Shown here: positions 1 through 6,800 of the stretch, one piece after another
How the letters are laid out: each line of letters starts with the position of its first letter
Position numbering within the stretch: position 1 is the stretch's first letter
Origin: CAYOCE01 sp964402405
GTDB lineage: Bacteria; Pseudomonadota; Alphaproteobacteria; UBA7879
Assembly (NCBI GenBank): GCA_964402405.1
Contig: CAYOCE010000015.1
Location: forward strand, 1 to 23,942
DNA length: 23,942 nucleotides
Direction: 5' to 3'
The notes under the pieces: generated by a model
What the model was told of the DNA's origin: nothing
The model's input: only the letters and a program-made list of their open reading frames with translations
Databases searched by the model: none
Translations under genes and position numbers: made by a program

Positions 1-215
1 TGGATATGAGAAACTCTGATATTAAAGCAGGCTTCGAGGGTGCTTTTGATGAAGGTGAAAAACTTGGTCTCGAAAAAGGGGAGAAGCTTGGCCTAGAGAA
101 AGGAAAAAAAGAAATAGCTAAGGCTCTTCTCTCAAAAGGAATTCCTATATCTATCATTGCTGAGACAGTAGATTTAAGTGAAATAGAGATTGGGAATTTA
201 AAGAAAGATTTATAA
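1..215 (+). CDS. C-terminal part of an Rpn family recombination-promoting nuclease/putative transposase (5' end outside window)
   Basis: The frame is open from the first bases of the window, so this is the tail of a gene starting to the left; the ATG at 6 is unlikely to be the true start. The visible part has a charged segment with a repeated LGLEKGEK unit encoded by an imperfect 24-bp tandem repeat. It is followed by a short helical tail of the type AKALLSKGIP..IIAETVDLSEIEI. This arrangement, a Gly/Glu/Lys repeat and then a helix-turn-helix-like end with (L)SxEEI, is typical of the C-terminus of Rpn/PD-(D/E)XK transposase-like proteins, which are very common in amoeba-associated and intracellular bacteria. 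The nuclease domain itself is not visible, so activity cannot be judged. The gene converges on the ABC ATPase gene, with 46 bp between them. Confidence 0.7.
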   Translation, partial: DMRNSDIKAGFEGAFDEGEKLGLEKGEKLGLEKGKKEIAKALLSKGIPISIIAETVDLSEIEIGNLKKDL

Positions 216-236
216 ATGCACTGCTAATAAAGTGAC

Positions 237-254
237 TTAAAGACTATTCTTTAA
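237..254. terminator. Weak AT-rich hairpin between converging genes
   Basis: TTAAAG / CTTTAA form a 6-bp stem around a 6-nt loop in the short gap between two converging genes. The stem has little GC and no clean U-tract, so a two-way terminator role is only a guess. Confidence 0.25.
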
Positions 255-261
255 CAATGGG

Positions 262-993
262 CTACAGAGACCCTTCATGAAAACTAAAAGTATGGGTAAT
301 ATTGTCTTTGGTCAGGATTTCCTTCGTCGGGCCCCATCCCACCACATGATTTAATAACAACAACGTTTCGGGAAAATGATTTTGCACAATATCCAATTCG
401 TGCAGCACCACAATAATCAGGCGTCCTTCCTGATGCCATTCCGTGATTTGCTTAATTAAAATACGATAGGTAGTTTGATCAACCGAGGTAAAAGGCTCAT
501 CTAAAATGATAACGGGCTTATCTTGCAGAATCAACCGCGCCAGCAGCATACGCTGAAATTGACCCCCAGAAAGGGTTTCGAGGGATTTATTTTCGAATCC
601 CTTAAGACCCACTTTGTTTAAGGCATTTGTAATCGCCTCTTTATGGGTTTTGTTAAAAGAGTTATAAAAACCGGTTTCTTGCCATAGCCCCATGGCCACT
701 ACTTCCTGGACTTCTAAAGGAAAGGTATGATCCAGATTATTTTTTTGAGGGAGGTACGCAATATCCGTGGGTTTAAAATGATGGCAAAAGATGTCCCCTT
801 TGCTTAGGGAAACCATATCCTGAATAGCCTTGATCAAGGTTGTTTTGCCACTTCCATTTGGCCCCACCACAGCGGTTAAACTACCTGGATTAAAGGCCCC
901 AGAAATATTTTTAAGGGCGAGGAAATTTCCATAGGAAACGGTTGCATTTTTTAAAACGATATGAGGCTTTGTGTTATTTTGTGATTTCATCAT
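262..993 (-). CDS. Metal (Zn/Mn-type) ABC transporter ATP-binding protein, ZnuC/MntB-like
   Basis: Cytoplasmic ATPase subunit of an ABC importer. All motifs are present in 243 residues: Walker A GPNGSGKT (44-51), Q-loop YLPQ (80-83), a segment FPLEVQEVVAMGLW typical of zinc/manganese importers, signature LSGGQ (141-145), Walker B VIILDEP (161-167) and switch histidine in VLHEL (198). Family membership therefore rests on sequence; the metal is inferred. The gene begins at tandem ATGs just 3 nt after the stop of a 30-residue membrane ORF and has no purine-rich ribosome binding site of its own: the bases upstream read CCTCCT. Translation is probably coupled to the preceding ORF. No permease or substrate-binding gene is adjacent; the downstream neighbour is an unrelated converging gene. 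The partner subunits must be elsewhere or lost. Confidence 0.88.
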   Translation of the reverse strand: MMKSQNNTKPHIVLKNATVSYGNFLALKNISGAFNPGSLTAVVGPNGSGKTTLIKAIQDMVSLSKGDIFCHHFKPTDIAYLPQKNNLDHTFPLEVQEVVAMGLWQETGFYNSFNKTHKEAITNALNKVGLKGFENKSLETLSGGQFQRMLLARLILQDKPVIILDEPFTSVDQTTYRILIKQITEWHQEGRLIIVVLHELDIVQNHFPETLLLLNHVVGWGPTKEILTKDNITHTFSFHEGSL

Positions 994-996
994 TTA

Positions 997-1089
997 TTAG
1001 GAGGCCCACCATACCCAAAACCAAATTATGGCAACGAAGATGGCTATTAAGCTTATCCGAACGCCCACGTTTAAAAAATAGGGTGACAT
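997..1089 (-). CDS. Small single-span membrane peptide (30 aa), unrecognised
   Basis: A short ORF not matching any family I know. It starts with ATG at 1089, preceded by GGAG with a 6-nt spacer, and ends with tandem TAA codons directly before the ABC ATPase start. The product begins MSPYFLNVGVRIS and continues as one hydrophobic, tryptophan-rich span (LIAIFVAIIWFWVWWAS), so it is predicted to be a single-pass inner-membrane peptide. A 6-5-6 inverted repeat, CCAATG/CATTGG at 1128-1144, lies between the DUF2000 stop and this ORF. The good ribosome binding site, the membrane character and the 3-nt spacing to the next gene favour a real gene that couples translation of the ATPase. It could alternatively be the C-terminal remnant of a lost ABC permease. 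Small size limits certainty. Confidence 0.55.
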   Translation of the reverse strand: MSPYFLNVGVRISLIAIFVAIIWFWVWWAS

Positions 1090-1152
1090 TATCTTCTCCA
1101 AAATTTTACAACCAAAGTTACTTTATCCCAATGCATTCCATTGGAAAAGGTA

Positions 1153-1566
1153 TTATTTGTACAGGGAAAATTTCTTCGTAATTTGACTGACAACATCCCA
1201 TGGTCCAAACAGGACCGCCCCATAGTAAATCAATTGATCCTCAGAAGTTTCAAGAGTGTTATCCAGTTGTTCCTGATACGTCCCGCCAGTCATTGTATTG
1301 AGGAAGGCCCCGAACTTTATCTGGTGCTCTCTCGCGCTATGAACCGCCTTTTTTATTTCCCCAGACTTCCCTCGCAAAATAATAAAGGGCATTTGGGATA
1401 TATTGGGATAGATATTCCCATCCTTGTCCTGATAATCATTCAATTTCAAAAGGTCATTATTTAGCTGCGCCCCGAGTCCAATGATCATATGGGCTATAGC
1501 ATTCATGGCAACGCCTGTTTCAATATCCTTATTCACGATGGCGACTAGCTTATTTTCAAACGACAT
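1153..1566 (-). CDS. DUF2000 family protein (PTH2-like fold)
   Basis: A 137-residue cytoplasmic protein with the pattern of the DUF2000 family: N-terminal FENKLVAIVNKDIETGVAMNAIAHMIIGLG, a central MPFIILRGKSGEIKKAV and a C-terminal YYGAVLFGPWD. Family members share a fold with peptidyl-tRNA hydrolase 2, but their reaction is not established, so no enzyme activity is claimed. The ATG at 1566 has AAGGA eight bases upstream. It follows the ybaK-like gene by 16 bp in the same direction, so the two are almost certainly cotranscribed. Pairing a PTH2-like protein with an aminoacyl-tRNA deacylase-like protein hints at a shared tRNA-related role, which is inference from context. Confidence 0.8.
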   Translation of the reverse strand: MSFENKLVAIVNKDIETGVAMNAIAHMIIGLGAQLNNDLLKLNDYQDKDGNIYPNISQMPFIILRGKSGEIKKAVHSAREHQIKFGAFLNTMTGGTYQEQLDNTLETSEDQLIYYGAVLFGPWDVVSQITKKFSLYK

Positions 1567-1582
1567 ATTATTTTTTCCTTAC

Positions 1583-2071
1583 CTATTTGATTGAAATAAC
1601 TTTTCCACTAGTAAGTGCCAGCAAATCTTTTCCCTTTAGATTAAAGACAGCGTTGGGAGTACCCGCTGCAGCCCATAAATTATCGAAGGTTAGAAGATCT
1701 TCATCAATGAAAATAAAATCAATTTTTTGCTGATGGCCCACAGGCGGAATCCCTCCAATGGCAAAGCCGGTCACATCCCGGGTAAAATCAGCGTCTGCCT
1801 TAGTGATTTTTTCACCCACGTGGGATTCTATGACGGATTCATTCACTCGATTTGGCCCGGAGGCTAATACCAATATGGGCGTGTTGGTTGCTTTTGTTTT
1901 GAAAATCAGAGACTTTGCAATCTGTGCCACCTCACATCCAATAGCCAATGCCGCATCAATGGCTGTCCTCGTACTATCTGTCAGTTCAACTACTCTGCAT
2001 TCAAGACCTTTGCTTTTTAACACATCTTGGACACTTTGGGCACTTTTTGCCAGGGATTGATTTTGGTTCAT
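1583..2071 (-). CDS. ybaK: YbaK/EbsC-type aminoacyl-tRNA deacylase domain protein
   Basis: A 162-residue stand-alone YbaK/ProX-type editing domain. Such proteins hydrolyse misacylated tRNAs, classically Cys-tRNA(Pro) or Ala-tRNA(Pro), in the cytoplasm. Visible family features are the conserved lysine in IAKSLIFKT (around residue 53), VLASGPNRVNE in the middle and the AIGGIPPVGH glycine/proline loop (about 108-117). Its length is normal for the family. The ATG at 2071 is preceded by AGGA with a 9-nt spacer. It is first in an operon with DUF2000, the small membrane peptide and the ABC ATPase, driven by the promoter at 2106-2134. Which of the YbaK, ProXp-ala or related specificities it has cannot be told from sequence alone. 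Confidence 0.88.
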   Translation of the reverse strand: MNQNQSLAKSAQSVQDVLKSKGLECRVVELTDSTRTAIDAALAIGCEVAQIAKSLIFKTKATNTPILVLASGPNRVNESVIESHVGEKITKADADFTRDVTGFAIGGIPPVGHQQKIDFIFIDEDLLTFDNLWAAAGTPNAVFNLKGKDLLALTSGKVISIK

Positions 2072-2105
2072 GGATTGTTTTTCCTAAAAATTAAACGATT
2101 TGGGC

Positions 2106-2134
2106 ATTCTATCTTTTTAAATGACAGATGTCAG
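2106..2134 (-). promoter_or_regulatory. Sigma70-type promoter of the ybaK operon with overlapping inverted repeat
   Basis: On the minus strand CTGACA (2134-2129) and TAGAAT (2111-2106) are separated by exactly 17 bp, each one mismatch from consensus. An inverted repeat TGACA-N2-TGTCA (2122-2133) overlaps the -35 box and could be an operator. Confidence 0.55.
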
Positions 2135-2169
2135 TCGTAATTTTTGAAGATAATGAAAAAATAAAACTG

Positions 2170-2198
2170 TTGGATTTATTCCTAAAACCTCTTACCAT
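2170..2198 (+). promoter_or_regulatory. Candidate promoter of the small secreted-protein gene
   Basis: TTGGAT (2170-2175) and TACCAT (2193-2198) are spaced by 17 bp and lie about 36 bp before the start at 2234. The -10 is imperfect; the same TACCAT box is seen in the promoter at 20782-20809. It diverges from the ybaK promoter. Confidence 0.4.
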
Positions 2199-2233
2199 AA
2201 TAATATAACCAATAAAAAAGTAAGGGAGCTCTC

Positions 2234-2539
2234 ATGACCAAAATAAGCCTATTTTCTTATGCTATATTCATATGCCTTCTTATCTCACTTACAGAAAACC
2301 TATCTTTTCCGCCCATGTCGGGAACAGGAGTTGCATTTGTATCCCAGGAGGTTACGCCCGGCATAGAAATTGTGTATCAACAACCGGGTGATAAGATTCC
2401 AGAAGATGCTAACGTTGTTCTGACAACTGATGCGAATAGCTCAGAAATAAGCACCTCAGAACAACCTACAACAGTTGCTGTTGAAACTGTCGTAAATGAA
2501 TCTAAATCTGTCACAGGGGTAATCCCCTTTAATGGGTAA
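2234..2539 (+). CDS. Small secreted protein of unknown function
   Basis: A 101-residue protein I do not recognise. The ATG at 2234 has AGGGAG seven bases upstream. Residues 1-23 form a Sec-type signal peptide: a lysine near the start and a hydrophobic core SYAIFICLLISL. The mature part is acidic and rich in Ser, Thr and Val, looks low in structure, and has no cysteine, so it is not a lipoprotein. It stands alone between a divergent operon and the fzlA-like gene. A small exported low-complexity protein in a host-associated bacterium could be an effector or envelope component, but the sequence does not decide. Confidence 0.65.
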   Translation: MTKISLFSYAIFICLLISLTENLSFPPMSGTGVAFVSQEVTPGIEIVYQQPGDKIPEDANVVLTTDANSSEISTSEQPTTVAVETVVNESKSVTGVIPFNG

Positions 2540-2618
2540 AAAGCGAGGTCTTTTCAATTCTGATCCTTTGGTATATAAAGAACCCATTATGGCTTAATTT
2601 ATAGGTTTTGGACATTTT

Positions 2619-3293
2619 ATGCGCGTTTTATACCATTTTCCCCTGTGCCCTTTTTCTAGAACAATACGACTGATTCTGGGGGAAAAGAAATTAGAATTTT
2701 CCCTAATTATTGAAAAACCATGGCAAGAACGGGATGAGTTTGTTCGTTTAAATCCAGCAACCGATCTCCCTGTTTTAGTTGAGCCGGATGAAATTATTAT
2801 TTCAGATGTGGGGGCCATTGCTGAATATCTGGAAGAAGTTTACCAGGGGGATGTGTTATTGCTCTATCCCGGAAGTGCCAAAAATCGGGCAGAAATTCGC
2901 CGGACACTTAGTTGGATTAACGGGAAATTTAATCAGGAAGTAACCCAGCGATTGGTATGGGAAAAATACTTTAAACCCCAGTATGGGAAAGGGCATCCAG
3001 ATCCTAAGATCCTACGATTAGGATCCACCTATTTAGGGTATCATCTAAAATATTTTTCTTGGCTATTGGAAACTAGGAATTGGATTGGGGGAAATTATTT
3101 TTCTGTAGCAGATGTTGCCCTTGCCGCCCATTTATCCTCTATCGACTTCTTGGGGGGCGTTCCCTGGGATCAATATCCTCTTATTAAAAACTGGTATGCA
3201 TGTATCAAGTCTCGCCCCAGTTTTAGACCCCTTCTAACAGATCGCGTTACAGGGTTAACGGCCTCCATCCATTATAGTGATCTTGATTTTTAA
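2619..3293 (+). CDS. fzlA: Glutathione S-transferase-fold protein, FzlA-like (FtsZ-associated division factor of alphaproteobacteria)
   Basis: A 224-residue protein with a thioredoxin-like GST N-domain (YHFPLCPFSRTIRLILGEK at the start, LPVLVEPDEIIISDVGAIAEYLEE about 50-75) and an all-helical C-domain (WIGGNYFSVADVALAAHL about 157-173). The features that match alphaproteobacterial FzlA rather than a generic GST are KPWQERDEF near residue 33, the NGKFNQEV segment and above all the C-terminal ending HYSDLDF. FzlA binds FtsZ filaments and is needed for constriction in Caulobacter; that role is transferred by similarity. The stop overlaps by 4 bp the end of the converging carD gene. Only a weak ribosome binding site (GGA, 8 nt) precedes the ATG. 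A generic GST is the alternative. Confidence 0.7.
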   Translation: MRVLYHFPLCPFSRTIRLILGEKKLEFSLIIEKPWQERDEFVRLNPATDLPVLVEPDEIIISDVGAIAEYLEEVYQGDVLLLYPGSAKNRAEIRRTLSWINGKFNQEVTQRLVWEKYFKPQYGKGHPDPKILRLGSTYLGYHLKYFSWLLETRNWIGGNYFSVADVALAAHLSSIDFLGGVPWDQYPLIKNWYACIKSRPSFRPLLTDRVTGLTASIHYSDLDF

Positions 3294-3805
3294 ATACCCA
3301 AAATCTTTAAAATTTTTTCCTGTGCCTTAGCTAAATCGGTTTTTTCAATGCAGGCCGCTTCGGAAGATAGGCGAATAAGGGCCTCTTGAAATAAATTGCG
3401 TTCACTAAAGGATAACTCTGTGCTTTCGGCTACATTGCTACCAGCGAGATCTCTCAGGACCTCGGCTATTTTTAGTAAAACACCACTGTTTAATTTTGTT
3501 TCATACTCTGATGTTCTATGACTCCATAGCCCTTTAGACTTGCGTTTCCTTGTTTTTAGGAGTTTTAGAGCCTCTTGCAAATCCACCTTAGAGGATAATT
3601 TTCTAAGGCCTATTTTCTGAACTTTGTTAAAAGGTAGCCGAAGAGTCATCTTGGCATGGTCACACCTGATGATGTAAAACTCTAATTCATGTCCAGCAAT
3701 AATATTTTTTTCTAAAGACAAAATCCTTCCAACACCATGTGTTGGATAAACAACATATTGTCCTTCTATAAATTTTGGACTACTTTTTCTAGATACAACT
3801 GCCAT
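3290..3805 (-). CDS. carD: CarD family transcriptional regulator
   Basis: A 171-residue CarD/CdnL/TRCF-type protein that binds RNA polymerase beta and stabilises promoter opening. The N-terminal RNA-polymerase-interacting domain is clear (EGQYVVYPTHGVGRILSLE, about residues 13-31), followed by the DNA-contacting helical domain (LNSGVLLKIAEVLRDLA, SFSERNLFQEALIRLSSE). The frame extends to a TTG at 3820, but GGAG lies nine bases before the ATG at 3805 and would overlap that TTG, so 3805 is preferred. The protein ends LAKAQEKILKILGI and its gene converges on the fzlA-like gene with a 4-bp overlap. CarD regulators are standard in alphaproteobacteria and are kept even in reduced genomes. Confidence 0.9.
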   Translation of the reverse strand: MAVVSRKSSPKFIEGQYVVYPTHGVGRILSLEKNIIAGHELEFYIIRCDHAKMTLRLPFNKVQKIGLRKLSSKVDLQEALKLLKTRKRKSKGLWSHRTSEYETKLNSGVLLKIAEVLRDLAGSNVAESTELSFSERNLFQEALIRLSSEAACIEKTDLAKAQEKILKILGI

Positions 3806-3842
3806 ATTACATAGCTCCAAATAAAAATAATTAAAGAATTAC

Positions 3843-3871
3843 TTGAAATTGATATGGGGACTGTTTTTAAT
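3843..3871 (+). promoter_or_regulatory. Candidate sigma70 promoter of dacB
   Basis: TTGAAA (3843-3848), 17-bp spacer, TTTAAT (3866-3871). It lies in the gap between divergent carD and dacB and would give an untranslated leader of roughly 60 nt before the ATG at 3940. Confidence 0.5.
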
Positions 3872-3939
3872 TTTTCAAGGGAAGAGAGTTGAATTTTTTA
3901 GATGAAGGTGGCACCATCTGGATTTTAAAGGAGAAATTT

Positions 3940-5328
3940 ATGGGAAAACTTTGTTATTTTTTCTTGATCTTCTGTGTTTCAGTCTGCGGAGATTTAGATA
4001 CAAAGATTCAAGGTCACTTAAGCCAGATGGACGTAAAAGCTCATGTGGGTGTTTATGTGATAGATGCTAAAACGGGACAGATAGTATACGAACATAATGC
4101 TAATCAAGCCTTTGTTCCAGCAAGCACGCTTAAGACTGTGACAGCCCTCGCTGCCCTCAAAATTCTAGGCCCCCAGTTTCGTTTTGAAACAGTTTTGGCT
4201 GTGGATCACACGTCCCACCAGGGGAAATTGAATCTATATCTAAAGTTTTCAGGGGATCCCAGTTTAACGAAAGCTGACTTAGTTCATCTTTTTGAAGTGC
4301 TACAAAATATACGCCTTAAAGAATGGCAGGGGGATATCATTATTGATGATACCTGCTATGGGAGTATACCCAGTTATAATCCGGGCATGATGATTGAGGA
4401 TATGGAGTTCTGCCTGGGGCGACCAGCTGGTGCCATTATTATTAATGGGAATCAGGATCTTATGCAGTTGATTCTCCCCACACCATCGGGCGAACCTTTG
4501 AAAATTTGTCCCCAGGAAACCTTCTATAAAATAGAAAATCGAGTAGCATGCAAAGCTTGTGATTTTGACGAATCTTTTGATAAAAAAATCACAGGTCAGA
4601 ATTTGGTATTTTCAGGATGCCTTTCCCCAACTACCTCTATGACGCAACTTTGTATCCCTATTCAGGATCCTAAGGCGTTTGCCGTTCTTATTATCAAACA
4701 GATATTTAAAGAGTTGAAAATTAAGCTTCGGGGCAACATAAAATTTGGAAAAACTCCTGAAGATATCTTTATCATAGGCCATCATTTTTCAGATCCTTTG
4801 GTTTTATTGCTCCGTCCTGTTCTGAAGAATTCGGATAATTTGTTTGCAGATGCTATTTTCCTAAAAACAGGGTCTGCTTTAAACCCAAATCTTAGAAGCT
4901 GGGATCAAGCAGGAGCCTTGATTAAAGAAGCTATCAAAATCCATTATGGGATAGACTTAAGTAACAGTCGTATTGTGGATGGATCGGGTGTATCCCGGTA
5001 TAATCTATTAAGCCCAAATCAGTTGGGGCAGTTGTTACAGGCCGCATGGAGAGACCCAGCCATTAGAAATACCTTTATTTCTGCCTTAGCAGCTGAGGGC
5101 GAAGAAGGCACCTTAAAAAATAGATTTCAGCTTTCTAAAGCTCATAAAACATTTTATGGAAAAACAGGATGTATGGGTAATATCCGAAGTCTTGTTGGAT
5201 ATATTAGAAGGCATTGTAAGACGCCTCTAATTTTCATCATGATGGGAAACGGGATTTTGGATAAGATGTCAGACTATATCGCATTCGAAGATGAGGCAGT
5301 GGGGTTGTTTTCTACTCTCGCTTTTTAG
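3940..5328 (+). CDS. dacB: D-alanyl-D-alanine carboxypeptidase/endopeptidase, PBP4 (DacB) family
   Basis: Periplasmic penicillin-binding protein of the S13 peptidase family that trims or opens peptidoglycan peptide bridges. From the ATG at 3940 the protein is 462 residues, close to the family size. It has a short signal peptide (MGKLCYFFLIFCVSVCG), the catalytic SxxK as STLK (Ser62, Lys65), the SxN motif as SDN (298-300) and KTG at 408-410. All three active-site motifs are intact, so it should be active. The frame extends upstream to a TTG at 3889, but GGAG sits six bases before 3940 and only this start gives a signal peptide. rarA follows by 26 bp, so the two are probably cotranscribed. It indicates that the organism still makes and remodels a cell wall. 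Confidence 0.92.
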   Translation: MGKLCYFFLIFCVSVCGDLDTKIQGHLSQMDVKAHVGVYVIDAKTGQIVYEHNANQAFVPASTLKTVTALAALKILGPQFRFETVLAVDHTSHQGKLNLYLKFSGDPSLTKADLVHLFEVLQNIRLKEWQGDIIIDDTCYGSIPSYNPGMMIEDMEFCLGRPAGAIIINGNQDLMQLILPTPSGEPLKICPQETFYKIENRVACKACDFDESFDKKITGQNLVFSGCLSPTTSMTQLCIPIQDPKAFAVLIIKQIFKELKIKLRGNIKFGKTPEDIFIIGHHFSDPLVLLLRPVLKNSDNLFADAIFLKTGSALNPNLRSWDQAGALIKEAIKIHYGIDLSNSRIVDGSGVSRYNLLSPNQLGQLLQAAWRDPAIRNTFISALAAEGEEGTLKNRFQLSKAHKTFYGKTGCMGNIRSLVGYIRRHCKTPLIFIMMGNGILDKMSDYIAFEDEAVGLFSTLAF

Positions 5329-5354
5329 GAGGCAGTGGAATAGAATACCCCATC

Positions 5355-6635
5355 ATGACAACTTTATTTGAAAAACATCTTAAAAAACCATTGGCGGAGG
5401 CGCTTCGTCCCCAAAGCCTGGATCAAGTCATTGGGCAGGATCATTTGTTGGGGGAAAATGGAACCCTCCTGCGGTTTTTGGAAAATAACAACCTACCGTC
5501 CTTGATTCTGTGGGGACCTCCGGGATCTGGAAAAACCACCATTGCGAGGTTGCTGGCAAAACATGTGGATGCTGAATTTGTATCCTTGTCAGCTGTCTTT
5601 TCCGGCATTGCAGATCTAAAAAAGGTATTCGACCATGCGAGATCTCTTTACAAAATGGGGCGTAAGACTCTGTTGTTCGTGGATGAAATCCACAGGTTCA
5701 ATCGCGCCCAACAAGATGCGTTTTTAATGGATGTAGAAAATGGCACGATTATTCTGATTGGGGCTACCACAGAAAATCCTTCCTTTGAATTAAATCCCGC
5801 GCTGCTGTCCCGGGCGCAGGTCTTGGTGTTGAATTCTTTATCTGCTGAAAACCTAGAAGTATTATTGCAACACGCCGAAACGTATTTAGAAAAGGCATTG
5901 CCTTTAACCGAAGAGGCGCGACATACCTTGATTCATATGGCCGATGGGGATGGTCGGTATTTGCTGAATATGGTGGATATTCTAAACGATGTGGCGATCA
6001 TTGAGTCTTTGTCATCTGAAAAACTCACCTCCCTGATTCAACGTCGCATGCCCCTATATGACAAGCATCAGGAGGTTCATTATAACCTGATCAGTGCTTT
6101 GCATAAGTCTTTGCGGGGCTCAGATACAGATGCGGCCCTCTATTGGTTTGCGCGTATGCTCGAGGGGGGCGAGGACCCAAAATACATTGCGCGGCGCTTG
6201 GTTCGTTTTGCCACAGAAGATATCGGTCTTGCAGATCCTCAAGCTTTGCCCCAGACTCTTGCAGCGTTTGAGGCCTATACCATGTTGGGATCTCCTGAGG
6301 GTGAATTGGCGCTGGCCCAATTGGTGATTTATTTAGCCACTGCTCCCAAATCCAATAGTGCCTATGTGGCCTATAAAGCCGCCCGAAAACTTGCGGAAAA
6401 AACAGGGTCCGTGGCTCCGCCCAAACACATTCTAAACGCCCCCACCAAGTTGATGAAGGATTTAGACTACGGCAAAGGATATGAGTATGATCATGATACG
6501 CCCGAAGGCTTTTCCGGGCAAAACTACTTTCCCGAAAAAATGAAACGGGAAGTTTTATATACCCCCAACGAACGAGGGTACGAACGGGAAATCAAAAAAC
6601 GATTGGAGTATTGGGAATCGTTGCGGGGGAAGTAG
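5355..6635 (+). CDS. rarA: Replication-associated recombination protein A (AAA+ ATPase, RarA/MgsA)
   Basis: A 426-residue clamp-loader-like AAA+ ATPase that acts at stalled replication forks. Visible motifs: Walker A GPPGSGKT (54-61), Walker B LLFVDE (106-111), sensor 1 GATTENPSFELN (136-147), arginine finger region LLSRAQV, and the family-specific C-terminal part with YDKHQEVHYNLISALHKSLRGSD and YFPEKMKREVLY. The length is normal. The strong AGGAGG overlaps the end of dacB and lies 22 nt before the ATG, further than usual. The frame is open back into dacB with no ATG or GTG, so the start is kept at 5355, which gives the family-typical N-terminus. The gene ends inside a terminator hairpin. 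Confidence 0.95.
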   Translation: MTTLFEKHLKKPLAEALRPQSLDQVIGQDHLLGENGTLLRFLENNNLPSLILWGPPGSGKTTIARLLAKHVDAEFVSLSAVFSGIADLKKVFDHARSLYKMGRKTLLFVDEIHRFNRAQQDAFLMDVENGTIILIGATTENPSFELNPALLSRAQVLVLNSLSAENLEVLLQHAETYLEKALPLTEEARHTLIHMADGDGRYLLNMVDILNDVAIIESLSSEKLTSLIQRRMPLYDKHQEVHYNLISALHKSLRGSDTDAALYWFARMLEGGEDPKYIARRLVRFATEDIGLADPQALPQTLAAFEAYTMLGSPEGELALAQLVIYLATAPKSNSAYVAYKAARKLAEKTGSVAPPKHILNAPTKLMKDLDYGKGYEYDHDTPEGFSGQNYFPEKMKREVLYTPNERGYEREIKKRLEYWESLRGK

Positions 6636-6659
6636 GGAGATGTTTCCCCCTTGTTTTTT
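6625..6659 (+). terminator. Rho-independent terminator of rarA, overlapping its stop codon
   Basis: GGGGGAA (6625-6631) pairs with TTCCCCC (6644-6650) and is followed by TTGTTTTTT. The upstream arm codes for the last residues of RarA and the TAG stop lies in the loop. It separates rarA from the tRNA-Gly gene. Confidence 0.75.
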
Positions 6660-6701
6660 AGGTTAGATTTCCGTATAACAATCAATATTCTTGGGAATTA
6701 C

Positions 6702-6775
6702 GCGGGCGTAGCTCAATGGTAGAGCAAGAGCTTCCCAAGCTCAAGACGGGGGTCCGATTCCCCTCGCCCGCTCCA
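6702..6775 (+). tRNA. tRNA-Gly (anticodon CCC)
   Basis: A full cloverleaf can be folded. The acceptor stem is GCGGGCG/CGCCCGC, the D-arm GCTC/GAGC, the anticodon loop TTCCCAA with CCC at 34-36 (reads GGG), and CCA is encoded. Two oddities: the T-loop reads TCCGATT, so position 55, normally U converted to pseudouridine, is C; and the outermost anticodon-stem pair 27/43 is A-A. It may be a minor glycine isoacceptor or a slightly degenerate gene. The next ORF starts 25 bp downstream and may be read through from this gene. Confidence 0.93.
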
Positions 6776-6800
6776 CTTATCTATTGCACAAGGCCTGTTC

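Noticed and set aside
40..115. Direct repeats resembling a short CRISPR-like or satellite array
   Set aside because: This is an in-frame 24-bp repeat coding for LGLEKGEK inside the Rpn tail, with no spacers.
942..1464. Two plus-strand open frames of 79 and 107 codons
   Set aside because: They are antisense to the ABC ATPase start, the small membrane ORF and the DUF2000 gene, whose families are recognisable; the frames have no family pattern.
2530..2589. Inverted repeat TAATGGGT/ACCCATTA after the small secreted-protein gene
   Set aside because: The arms are 44 bases apart and no U-tract follows, so it does not look like a terminator.
3820..3820. TTG start for carD giving five extra residues
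   Set aside because: The ribosome binding site GGAG overlaps this TTG and fits the ATG at 3805 instead.
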